Of a stretch of 64,000 nucleotides of DNA, positions 48,442 to 59,324 are shown one piece after another. The stretch comes from Sciurus carolinensis (lineage: Eukaryota > Chordata > Mammalia > Rodentia > Sciuridae). Position 1 is the stretch's first letter. Every line of letters starts with the position of its first letter. Made by a program: the position numbers and the translations under genes. Where the stretch lies: the NCBI RefSeq assembly GCF_902686445.1, contig NC_062224.1:52141156-52205155 (forward strand), in the 5' to 3' direction. The notes under the pieces were generated by a model. That model saw only the letters and a program-made list of their open reading frames with translations. It was not told the origin of the DNA and ran no database searches.

Positions 48442-48594
48442 AGTTTTTGTTGCTGCTCTCATCCTTGTTTTATAGTATACCAATATGAGTCCATTTTTCT
48501 TTCCTGTTTAATATCTATTTTAGTTATATTCTTAAGTGGTTAGTAATGCCACAAGTTAAATGTTGAAGATGTTAATTGTAATTCCCAAGATGCC

Positions 48595-48760
48595 CCCACT
48601 AAGGACTTTGGCTTTTGATCTGAGTAAAATGGAAAACTATTGGAGGCTTTTGACTGGATCTGTGTTTCCTTTTAGTCTGGCTGCTAGGCTAAAAAGAGAC
48701 TGCTAAGGATAGATGCCAAACTGGAGCTGAAATGCAAAATAGGTTTTAAAATAAACCAGG
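48595..48760 (+). repeat. Ancient interspersed repeat, right part
   Basis: It continues the repeat interrupted at 47118: taaggactttggcttttgat, tgagtaaaatggaaaact, attggaggcttttgactgg, tttagtctggctgctaggct. Confidence 0.6.
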
Positions 48761-49586
48761 CAAAAAATTATGGTGGATTAAAATATATGGGCAATGACAC
48801 ATGGTATCACTGGGATTTGTGTTCAGATTTGGAGTGTACATTTCAAGGAAAAATAAACAGGATTTACTACAAAATTTTTTGTGAACTCTTGAGAGAAAGA
48901 TAAGAGTGACTTCAAACATTTTGGAAAAAAACAAATTTCAGAATTCCAAATTTTAGGATATGTGTGTGTATTAAATAGACTCTTCATCAATATATTTTGA
49001 AATGTATTCCACATTTAGAATAAACTAAAACATCTCAAGGATATGATATTTTCACATGTTGAATGTCAGGATAGGTAATGGAAACAGGAAAGCACATTCC
49101 TCATACCATCTGTGTGTACTATACCCAGAAATAGGTCTATTGAGAGTGAAGATAACTGAATACTCTAAGAGTGTAAATTTGTGAAAGGAAGAAAGGGAGA
49201 GAAGGAAGGAAAGAAAAGAGGAAAAGGAGTTCAGTTATGTTCACACTGCCCTTACCAAATGAGCAAAATTTGTTAAAGATAGATTTTAGAAAGAATTTTA
49301 ACAGCAAAATATTTCTGCTAAGAAAATGAAAGAATTTTTTTATCAATTCTGACACTTGAGCATATCAGAAAAACCTCATCCCTTCACTTATATAAAGGGT
49401 AGAGAAAATGCAAATCTATACAGTCTTCTGGAATTTGATTAATGGAAATATTCTAAAATTGGTTTGTATTGACTTTGTATGACTTAAATTTACTAAATTT
49501 ACTTAGCATCACTATGTACTTTGAACAGGTGACTTATTGTGTATAAATCATACTTCAATACAGTTATTAAAAATTATATAAATATG
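48761..49586. other. Intergenic, nothing recognised
   Basis: AT-rich with a GA-rich low-complexity run near 49183-49230 (gaaagggagagaaggaagga). Confidence 0.5.
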
Positions 49587-49763
49587 TCAGGCATGCAGGC
49601 ACATACCTGTAATCCCAGCTACTTAGGAGGCTGAGGCAAGGGGATTTCAAGTTCAAGGTCAGCCTGGGCAACTTAGCAAGACCCTGTCTCAAAATAAAAC
49701 ATACAAAAAGGGCTCAGTCAGAGAGCATCCCTAGGATCAATCTCCAGTACTGCAAAAACATGT
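49587..49763 (+). repeat. B1-dID SINE
   Basis: acctgtaatcccagctactt, aggaggctgaggcaagggga, acttagcaagaccctgtctc, then a shortened ID half (gggctcagtcagagagca, aatctccagtactgca). The CA repeat follows. Confidence 0.92.
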
Positions 49764-49777
49764 GTATCTGTATGTAT

Positions 49778-49778
<1 letters not shown>

Positions 49779-49818
<40 letters not shown>
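49779..49818. repeat. (CA)n microsatellite
   Basis: About 20 uninterrupted CA units just after a SINE, like the one at 10096-10131. Confidence 0.95.
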
Positions 49819-51125
49819 AGAAAATTAAAAAGCAAAGCTTGTTTCCTTGATCATTGTGAATAATATGTTAATACTCATGGACAAATTTTGTTAAACTTTT
49901 AATACCATTATAATTTTAGTTTCAGTTCTCTATTTCGGTATTTTTATGTTAAAAGAGTATGTGTTTTCTACAGTGGTAGTCTCAATTTTAGTTTTTTCAA
50001 TAATAAGCCAAATACTTTATAAAACTAGTATTAAGCAACCTATTTGTATGGAAATAGTATAATAAAGCCCAACAACAATGCGTGTGACTCGATGGAAGCA
50101 GGCATTAATTAGGAGTTCTGTTTTCATACAAGGAAATTACTTAAATGATAGTATAATATAAAGTATAACATTTCCACATGTACTCATATTAAAATAAATA
50201 AATTGTTTAAATAGTCTATAAATATATGTACCACACTGTTAATTAACTTCTGCTGAAAGGATATGGCTTAGAAGAAAATATATTTGTTTCTTCGTATATT
50301 ACTTGAACAATTAAAAGGAAGCAAAGTACAGAGAGACTAAACACCTGAGAAAAAAAGAGACAGACCAGGCCCTCAATAAAGCAGTGGTGATAAAGAAGCA
50401 GTTAAACACACACAAAAAATTTAGTTCCCAATTGATATGGTACAAAACCATTGTGGGATTAAAAAGAATGAAGAATTACATTACATTACATGAAATTATT
50501 CCGATCAGAACTATAAACACTACTTCAATATAAATCTTATAAACATTATTAAATTTATGAAGCAAAATGGAAGATTTGACTAAAAGAAGAACATACACTA
50601 TGATGTGTACATTTTGGTTAATAAGCAGAAAGCAAGTAGGAAAATGGAGAAAAGGAAATAAAGATGACAATGAGAATATTAATGATAAAGGCTAGTGAAT
50701 AGAGGAATCTTTTTTACTCTGTTCTTTCTTTAAAGGTTTTCAGAAAACAAAATAATCAAAAGAATATGAAAAAAGAAACCTTGTTATAATTAGGTGGTGA
50801 CAAAATATATTGATTAAATTGGTTACAAAGAATTCTTTGAATAGAAAAATGTGCCCCATCTTTATATATCATTAAGTAGCATTTTTTAAACAGTTACCTC
50901 TAGTGTCCTCTTAAATATTATTCAGTTTGCTAGCTTTCAAATGCATGCTTAAGTAATGAGGATTTTTTTTCATGATTTTCAACCAAGAATTTTTTTCTAT
51001 TTCCTGTATTAGCATTTAACAACATAATGAGAAACATGAAAAACAGCTCACTTCATCACTGTAACTGAGATGTTAATGTCAAAAAGAAAAAGTTTTCCCA
51101 AAATTTGGTTTTTAAAAAGCATAGT
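49819..51125. other. AT-rich intergenic, nothing recognised
   Basis: No coding frame or named repeat seen. Confidence 0.5.
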
Positions 51126-51345
51126 AAACCCAGGCATGGTGGCGCATGCTGGCAATCCCACTGAGTCAGGAGGCTGAGGCAGATCTCAAGTTCAAGCCAG
51201 TCTCAGCAACTTATTTAAATCCTGTCTCAAAACCAAAAGAACTGGAATGTACCTCAGTAGTAAAGTACCCCCGTTTGGATGGGGTGGTACTGGGTAATCC
51301 CTAGCACCCCTCTGCAAGAAAACAAACAAACAAACAAAAAAACAG
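51126..51345 (+). repeat. B1-dID SINE
   Basis: acccaggcatggtggcgcat, gaggctgaggcagatctcaa, aaatcctgtctcaaaacc, ID half ctggaatgtacctcagtagt, then an (AAAC)n tail. An extra GGGTGG-type insert lies in the ID half. Confidence 0.92.
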
Positions 51346-51400
51346 TAAAAACAAAAGATTGCTTGGTAAAAATTTAATACAACATTTGAAAAGAAAAATA

Positions 51401-51470
51401 TTGGGGCTGGGGATGTAGCTCAGTGGTAGAGTTTGGGGATCCACCACCAGCAGTGTAAACAAAGGCAAAA
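51401..51470 (+). repeat. ID SINE (deleted)
   Basis: ggggctggggatgtagctca, gtggtagagtttggggat, ccaccaccagcagtgtaa. Confidence 0.9.
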
Positions 51471-51710
51471 AACAGAAAAGAAAAATGTTAAATACAATAC
51501 AAAAATATTTAAAGTAAAGGTGATACTCTCCTACTTCATAACTTACTCCCATTTACCAGAGGTGACTGTTTTTAAAGTTTGGATGAAATATAAAGATCTC
51601 CATTATTTTCATATTAAACAACATAAATGTGCATTATCAACTTTGTACCTTGTGGGGTTTTTTAATATTTTTTTTACTTGTCATTGGGCTTTATTATTTT
51701 ATTTATTTAT

Positions 51711-51793
51711 TTTCACGTGGTGCTGTGAATGAGATCCAGTGCCTCACACATGTTAGGCAAGCACTCTACCACTGAGCTACAACCCAACCCCAT
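51711..51793 (-). repeat. ID SINE
   Basis: The minus strand reads ggggttgggttgtagctcag, tggtagagtgcttgccta, acatgtgtgaggcactggat. Confidence 0.95.
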
Positions 51794-52264
51794 ACCTGTG
51801 GTTTCAAATTATAAAATATATGGTTCCTTTAATTACATGACTTAGGAGATTACAATTCTGAACTATCCATGTATGAATATACTATTGGCTTGCAGTTAAT
51901 AATTTTAAATTGAGAAAAACTAAATTCAGGTCAATTGTTCATTCATCATTTGCTTCTACAATGTGATAAAATTGTTATCTTGTCTCACTGATTCTCACTT
52001 GAGGGCAGTTCCCTCTCCCTGATGAATATTTCACAATGGAGACACTTGTCTGGAGACATTTTTGATTAATTCAACTAGAAAGGACTTTAGCACTTGGGCC
52101 ATGCTAGGCACGAGTGTTATAATTGAGGGGTTCTGCTAAACATACCACAATGCACAGAACAGATCCCTACAACAGAAGATTATCTTGTCCAAAATGTCAG
52201 CAGTAAGTACTAGAATTGAGAAAGCTTCCCTTATAAGAGATTAGAGAGAACCACCCACACTGAC

Positions 52265-52430
52265 TGCTTATTTTTCCTACTTAACCCCTTTATGCTTTGT
52301 TTTCCTAATCTATATAATAAGGTAGTACCTGTCCTGTAGGGTTGTTGAGACAGGTATTAATAAAACCAATCATGTGAAACACTTAGAATAATGTTTGACA
52401 CATAGTAGGGATTTGGGCTGTTATTATGTT
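52265..52430 (+). repeat. MIR SINE
   Basis: ttttcctaatctatataata, agggttgttgagacaggtat, tgtgaaacacttagaataat, gtttgacacatagtaggg: the MIR second half is clear. Confidence 0.8.
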
Positions 52431-52734
52431 GTCAATTTAGCATGAGAATCTAGACCTGTCATCAAAACTACAAATTTTTCAGTTTTTTTTCTGTCATAAA
52501 TAAGTTTCTTGTAATAAGTAAAATGTAATCAAAAGAAAAAAATGCAATCAGTCTGAAATTCTCATGATACTAATATATGAATCAAAGTTAGCAATTGGGG
52601 AGAATTTTAAAACACAATTATAATTTACTAAGTTAACTTTATGTTCCTAAATATATTTCTTATGTATATTTTTCTTTAAATATTTAAAAATCATAGCTTA
52701 AGTTATGGGGTAGAGCTGTATTCCTTAGACACTT

Positions 52735-55712
52735 TTGTTTTTTGAAAAAAATTGATAAAACTGATAAACCCCTAGCCACACTAATGAAGAGAAAAAAAAA
52801 ACCCAAATTACTAAAATTTGCAATGAAAAATGAAAAATCAAAACAGACACAACTGAAATACAAAAGATAATTGGAAACTATTTTGAAAACTTATATTTCA
52901 ATAAAGTAGAAAATATTGAAGACATTAACAAATTTGTAGAGGATATGACCTACCTAAACTTAATCAGGAGGTCACACACAATTTAAATAGAAATTTCAAG
53001 TAATGAAATAGAAAAACACCTTCAAAAGCCTACCAACCAAGAAAAGCCCAAGACGGGACAGATTCTCAGCCAAGTTCTACAAGATCTTCAAAGAAGAATT
53101 AACACCAATACTCCTCAAATTAGCCCATGGAACAGAAAGGTGATTCTATTCAGAAAGGTGACCCCTCCAAACTCATTCTATGAGGATAATATCACCCCGA
53201 TACCAAAACCAGACAAAGACCTATCAAGGAAAGAAAACTTCAGACCAATATCCCTGATGAATACAGATGAAAAAATTCTCAATAAAATTCTGGCAAATCG
53301 CATACAAAAACATATTAAAAAGACAGTACACCACAATCAAGTGGGGTTCAGCACAGGGATGCAGGGTTGGTTCTACATATGGAAATCAATAAATGTAATT
53401 CATCATATCAATAGAATTAAAAACAAGAATCATATGATCATCTCAATAAATGTAGAGAAAGTATTTGACAAAATATAGCACCCCTTCATTTTCAAACCAT
53501 GAGAAAAACTAGGGAGAGTAGGAACTTACCTCAACATTGGAAAAGCCATATATGCTAAACCCAAGGCCAACATAATTCTAAACAGAGGAAAATTGAAAGC
53601 ATTCCCCCTAAACTGGAACAAGACAAGGATGCCCTCTTTCACCACTTTTATTCAACATGGTCCTTGAAACTAGCCAGACAAATAAGACAGAAAAAAGAAA
53701 TTAAAGGTACACAAACAGATAAAGAACTCAAACTAACACTATTTGCTGATGACTTGATTCTATATTTAGAAGATTCAAAAAATTCCATGAAAAAAATTTC
53801 TAGACTATATGAATTTGGCAAAGTAGCAGAAAAAGCAATACCCATAAATCAAATGCATTCCTATACATCAGCAATGAATCCATTGAAAGGGAAAGAAAAC
53901 TACCCCATTCACAGAAGCCTCAAAAAAAAATTTAAAAACCTTGGGAATCACTCTAACAAAAGAGATGAAAGACCTCTACAATAAAAACTACAGAACACTA
54001 AAGAAGGAAAATGAAGAAGACCTTAGAAAATGGGAATACCTCCCTTGCTCCTGGATAGGCAGAGTTAATATCGTCAAAATGGCCATAATACAAAAAGGAT
54101 TATACAAATTTAATGCAATTCCTATTAAAATCTCAATGACATTCTTCATAAAACTAGAAAAGGCAATCATGAAGTTCATTTGGAAAAATAAGAGACCAAG
54201 AATAGCCAAAGCAATCCTTAGCAAGAAAAGTGAAGCAAGAGGCATCAAAATACCAGACCTCAAACTATAATAATAGAAGAGGTATAATAATAAAAACAGC
54301 ATGGTACTGACACCAAAATAGACAGGTAGACCAATGGTACAAAACAGAAGACACAGAGAAAAACCCACATAGATACAGTTATACTAGACAAAGGCACCAA
54401 AAACATTCACTGGAGAAAAGATAGCCCCTTCAACAAATGGTGCTGGGAAAAATGGAAAGCCACATGTAGCAAAATGACAATAAACCTTTATCTCTCACCC
54501 TGTATAAACTCAACTCACAGTGGATCAAAGACTTAGGGACTAGAACAGAGACCCTGCTCCTATTAGAAGAGAAAGTAGGCCCAAATCTTCACCACAATGG
54601 CCTAGGATCTGACTTCCAAAAGACCCCTAAAGTGGAAGAAGTTAAATCAAGAATCAATTAATGGGGTGGATTCAAAGTAAAAAGCTTATTCTCAGCAAAA
54701 GAAACAATCAATAATGTGAAGAGAGAGACTACAGATTGGGAGAAAATCTTTACCACATGCACCTCAAATAAAGCATTAATCTCTAGGATATATAAAGAAC
54801 TCAAAAAACAACACCAAAAAAGCAATTAACCCAATCAATAAATGGGCTAAGACACTTCACAGGAGATATAAAATTGATCAATAAATATATAAAAAAAATT
54901 TTTAACATCTTTAGAAATTAGAGAAATGCCAATCAAATCTAAGATTTCATCTTAGTCCAATCAGAATGGCAATTACCAAGAATACAGGCCACAATAAATG
55001 TTGGTGAGGATGTGGGGGAAAAGGTACACTCATACATTGCTGGAGGGAATGCAGACTGGTGGAGCCACTCTGGAAAGCAGTGTGGAGATTCCTTAGAAAA
55101 CTTGGAATGGAACCACTATTTGACCCAGCTATCCCACTCCTCATTTTATACCCAAAGGACTTAAAATCAGCATACTACAGTGACAAAGCCACATCAATGT
55201 TTATAGCACCTCAATCCACAATAGCTAGATTATGGAACCCACCTAGATGCCCTTCAATAGATGGATGGATAATGAGAATGTGTATACACAATGCAATAAC
55301 ATTACTCAGTCATAAAGAAGAATCAAATTATGGCATTTGCAGGTAACCAGATGGAGCTGGAGAATATCATGCTAAGTGAAATAAGCCAATCCAAAAAAAC
55401 CAAAGGCTGAAAGTTTTTTCTGATAAGTGGATGCTGATCACTAATTGGGGGGGACTTAAGGGAAGAATGTAGGAACACCAGATTGTGTAGAAAGAAATGA
55501 GGTGAGCGGAGGGCCAGCAGAGAATGAAAGATGGTGGAATGAGACAAACATCATTACTCTATGTACACGTACACAAATGGTGTGACTACATGGTGTACAA
55601 ACAGAGAAATGAAAAGCTGTAATCCATTTGTGTACCATGAATCAAAACGCATTTTGCTGTCATGGATAACTAAGTAGAAACAATGAAAAATAAATTAAAT
55701 AAAATATAGAAA
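52735..55712 (+). repeat. L1, 5' truncated, with broken ORF2 to 3' end
   Basis: It starts in the ORF2 linker before the reverse transcriptase (actgataaacccctagccac). RT blocks are present: [20 protein letters not shown] (about 53240), [13 protein letters not shown], and the catalytic LTLFADDLILYLED (about 53733) with both Asp intact. Later blocks include [19 protein letters not shown] (about 54140) and [20 protein letters not shown] (about 55080). Several frameshifts and stops make it inactive. The 3' UTR ends near 55712 with an A-rich run. Confidence 0.95.
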
Positions 55713-57192
55713 TGCCTCAGATCATCTGAGGGGTACTCTAAACTGTAACATCACATTCCACAAGGGCATCCAAACTGGTGCCCTGGGAGACTCTGCCAGA
55801 AGCGCAGGAAGTGTGGTTCCCACTCATCTGCATAGAGAAAATATGTGAGGCCTTGGAAACCAAAGGGAACAAAATGCTAAAATGCACCTCCTGTGGAATG
55901 TTTCACTCACTGGAACATCATAAACATTATAACACACCTTTAAAATAGTATGACTTGAAGGGTAAAAGATCTACTCACCACAGAACACAGCACAGGAAGC
56001 AACTGAGTTATAGCTTTCAAAAATAACAAAACCTTAACTCTATCTACTGATGAGTTTGCACACAGTGTCAACTTTCTTACCCAGCTGCTTGGTATGAATC
56101 CTGCATGCATTCTGAAGAGTACCTGGCTCTGTGCATTTACCTATGACAGACACACAACAGTGAGGGTGCCCTGACTTCATCACAAAGCACACCCACACCC
56201 TGCCCTCTGGAGCTGCCAGAACCAAGGGCTCTTAGCATCTTCACACTGACCCAACAGTTCAACTTCCAGAAAGAGAGTAGTCAGCAATACACAGAAATAT
56301 TCAGAGATAAACATGCTCTCTTTACCAGAAAATGTAAGCTAAACACTCAAACATTAGGAGGTGACTCAATCCATTATCAGAAATCTTTGTAATGCAATGT
56401 TAAATTATGGTCAAAATTCTATTAAGAAGGAATATAGTAGTACATGTTTTATTAAATAAAAATTGGACCCCACACAGTATGTAGTTAAGCCTACTTAGCA
56501 ATTACACACATACAAATATGCTATAACTTCCAGTGCACACACAAACGTGTATCTGAATGGTGGGTATTTTACCCTCTCCACATCACAGTATCCTCTTTAA
56601 GACTTTTCTATAATGTAGAATGTACAATACCAAATATAAACAATTTTCTAAAGAAATAAGAGTTATTATGGTTACCTCATGGAAAAAAAATTACTAATCT
56701 TACACTGATAATATAAATAAAAGTCCACTGTAATTTTTACAGTTAAAAAAACACTTCCTCACTTTTGTCTCCACCGTCTCTACTCAGCCTGTCCTCACGT
56801 GCAGCCACCTTCACCATCTAAGGAGGACTACACCACGGCTTCCTCATGAGCGGCACGGAGACGTGTCGGGAATGCAGGGCCAGTCAGGAAACAAGCTCAG
56901 AGACACTGACAACACACTTAAGGGATGCTCGGCCCTTGGTCTCTCAGCCCTAGGCGTGAGTTGTGACATGATGCCACATGAGCTTCCAGAAGCGGAGTCC
57001 CTGAGTGGAAGTGACAGGAACCTGGACAGTAAAGAGAATTAGAATGCAAACTGGAACACAACTGAATGGTAGGCGAGAGTCAAGAGAAGAATGTGTCAAA
57101 CCTGACTGCTTTCGGAAAAATACGCTGGTGTCAGCTAACAGAAATTAAAACGGACAAATGTAAAAGGTTTCAAATTATCTGACATAACAATA
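55713..57192. other. Intergenic, nothing recognised
   Basis: No convincing coding frame. GC and CpG content rise from about 56770 toward the LTR-like element at 57193, but I recognise no gene in that part. Confidence 0.45.
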
Positions 57193-57650
57193 CCTGTGTT
57201 ATGGAGTTCGGCGATGAAATGCCGTTCACTGCTTCTACAGGCAAGTGGGGGTCTGCGCAAGTTGCACATCTCCGTGGGGGAGAAGTGTTGCAGGTCCTAA
57301 TTGTGGTCCACGCCCTCAGCTGTGGCAGCAGCCCCCAGATCACCATCCGTTTCTTCTTAATTAGAGGAACTGCCGCAGCTGCGGCCTCAAAGGAAGCAGA
57401 ACGCCACCCTCCCACTGGAGTCCCACACCACCCTTCTTCAGAGCACTCCGAAGGGGTTTATATAGCCCTTGTCTCACTGCTGTTGGTCCAACCTTATGCT
57501 AACCATGGTTTGAGAGAAAGACCAATGATATTGGTCCAAATTTATGCTAATTAGTGCATACTAACGCTAATCCAAATTATGCTAATTAGTGCGTGGAAAC
57601 GTACTAACGTTATTAGTCAGGTTTTTTTGAATATTTATAGTAGATTCATT
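57193..57650 (-). promoter_or_regulatory. LTR-like promoter segment with octamer-like repeats
   Basis: Read on the minus strand, three copies of an A/T-rich motif (plus-strand core tccaaNNttatgctaa, at about 57487, 57535 and 57571) lie upstream of a TATA box (TATATAAA, complement at 57457-57464). A CpG- and GC-rich transcript-like stretch follows. Two copies share the 14 bases atgctaattagtgc (57544-57557 and 57579-57592). This layout, repeated enhancer then TATA then a GC-rich leader, resembles an LTR U3-R-U5. Possible ends are TGTCATAA (plus about 57655) and ...CCATAACACA (about 57190). No clear target duplication or AATAAA was found, so a cellular promoter is also possible. Confidence 0.45.
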
Positions 57651-57679
57651 TATGACAGTTAATCAACTTGTGAATGAAT

Positions 57680-57767
57680 GGGCTGGGTGTAGCTCAGCTG
57701 CAAAGCACTTGCTGAATTCTTCAAGCCCTGGGTTCAATCCCCAGTTCCAAAAAAGAAAAGACAAAAA
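57680..57767 (+). repeat. ID SINE
   Basis: gggctgggtgtagctcagct, gcaaagcacttgctgaat, ccctgggttcaatccccagt, then an A/G tail. Confidence 0.95.
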
Positions 57768-57887
57768 AGAGAACTCCACGAAGAAACAGTAAGAACAGGG
57801 AATGTGCAAATAAGCAAATTTTATCAATATACAAAAACTTACTCAAGACACTCTGCTGGTCTGCTCTTCTGCACTTCAGTTCGTCTT

Positions 57888-58372
57888 CTTGCACCGCCAC
57901 CACTAGGGAGATCGTGCAACTGCAGACGGGGCAGTGTGCCAGTCATATTGGTGTCAACTTCTGGGAGGTGATCAGCAACCAGGATGGTATCAATCCTACC
58001 ACAGGGACAGCCATCTGCAGGTGGAGCACATCAAAGTACATTACAAGGTCACCAGTGGCATGTAGGTGCCCCATGCTGTGCTTGTGGACCTAGAGCCTGC
58101 CACCATGGACTCTGTGCTAAAATCCCTTTGGGCAGATCTTTAGGCCCAACTTCGTTTTTGGTCAGAGTGGTGCTGGGAGCAGCTGGGCCAAGGGGCACTA
58201 CACGGAACATGTGGAGCTGTTGGACTCTGTGAGGAAGAAGGCAGAGAACTGTGACTACCTCCAGAATTTCCAACTGACCCACTCCAGAAGGAGTACCCAG
58301 ACAGGATCATGAACTGGGTAGCCTTGCCCAAAATGTCAGACACAGAGGTTCAGCCCTGTGATGCCACTCTCA
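57888..58372 (+). pseudogene. Beta-tubulin processed pseudogene, 3' truncated
   Basis: An intronless copy of a beta-tubulin mRNA. The sequence gcaccgccacc lies where the parent 5' UTR ends, but the start codon has become act (about 57902). Then [11 protein letters not shown] follows in frame. Further blocks are recognisable in shifting frames: [17 protein letters not shown], then FVFGQSGAG and [16 protein letters not shown], and EYPDRIMN. The segment between LTHS and REEYPD, which holds the glycine-rich GTP-binding loop, is deleted (about 58283-58290). The match ends near VSDT...ATL, roughly 190 residues into a protein of about 445, so the 3' half is missing. The isotype cannot be told. Confidence 0.92.
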
Positions 58373-58740
58373 ATCCACCAGCATACTTCCATTTGTAAGA
58401 CATTTCATGAGTCAATACTTCAAATACATAAGGTTTGTAAGGAGTTTAGAATGGTTGGAGGAACCTGAATAGGGGCATGTAGAAATATGTTAAGGTGATC
58501 AAATGCTTCTATAGCTTATTTTTCATAGTAGTCATACAACATACATGTTTGGCAAAAATCCAGGGAATACTATACCTAAAAATAATAGGCATTATTTTAT
58601 GCTAATTAAATTTCAATATAACTAATCTAAACATTTGCTTTATAATATGTAGGTTTAAAATAATGTTGGTAACTGCTAGTGCTAATCTATCCAAAATGGT
58701 CTTGACTCCAATTCTAGCATCAGTTTTCAACATATCTTGT
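58373..58740. other. AT-rich intergenic, nothing recognised
   Basis: No coding frame or repeat seen. Confidence 0.5.
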
Positions 58741-58865
58741 CGGGGTTGGGATTGTAGCTCAAGGGCAGATCACTTGCCTAGCATGTGTGAGGCACTAGGT
58801 TTGATCCTCAGCACCACATAAATAAATAAAATAAAGGTATTGTGTCCATCTACACCTAAAAAAAT
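58741..58865 (+). repeat. ID SINE
   Basis: cggggttgggattgtagctc, aagggcagatcacttgccta, gcatgtgtgaggcactagg, tttgatcctcagcaccac, then an AAAT/A tail. Confidence 0.95.
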
Positions 58866-59324
58866 TAGGGTTAGGGTTTCTTTTGGGGTTAGGTTTTCTT
58901 TTGCAAGCAAAGAAAGCAAGGAGAATACTGAAGAAACTAAGAAGTCCAGTGACATATGTCTTTAGTCACGAATGTCTTTATTTGGATGTTGGGGGTTGTT
59001 GGCAGGAATAACCTCTCCTGATGTAATTACTGTTTTTTTTGACTGGGTATGATTCTCTAGAGGGCTCTACCTTCAGGGTGAAAATATGAGCACCAAATTT
59101 CTCCACAACCCTCCATCATATTTCCACTCTGAAACCTCACCTATGCACCATGAATGGTCACTCCTTAGTCAAAGTGGCCTGGGAGGATTGTCTCTGGTAA
59201 TAGGACAAATTGCAGTCATGTGACCTTTATCTCCAAGGTACTTTGGTAGCAGCTAACCCTGTTTCCAGGTAGGGATCTTGTCAGGCTTCTGAAAAGACTT
59301 AAGGGTGGAGATGCTTCATCCTCT
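58866..59324. other. Intergenic, nothing recognised
   Basis: It starts with a short ttagggttaggg run right after the ID tail. No gene or named repeat seen. Confidence 0.45.

Larger units (their letters stand above)
47119..48594 (-). repeat. Old L1 (L1M-type) inserted into an older repeat
   Basis: Antisense L1 3' UTR to ORF2: aagtacattcacgatgctgt, tatgaatttgcctgttgtag, cacttaatgttttcaaggtt, tgggtatatacctaggattg, aagtcctttgcctgttaaaa. The repeat phrase taaggactttg borders it on both sides (about 47101-47111 and 48599-48609), which looks like the target duplication. It carries two later SINEs. Confidence 0.8.

Noticed and set aside
48104..48475. 123-codon hydrophobic plus-strand frame
   Set aside because: Reverse strand of an old L1 with an ID SINE inside; hydrophobic only because the sequence is T-rich.
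57201..57554. 117-codon plus-strand frame
   Set aside because: Runs antisense to the TATA-containing LTR-like segment and shows no protein family features.
58866..58895. Interstitial telomere-like ttagggttaggg
   Set aside because: Only two units next to a SINE tail; too short to mean a fusion or telomeric site.
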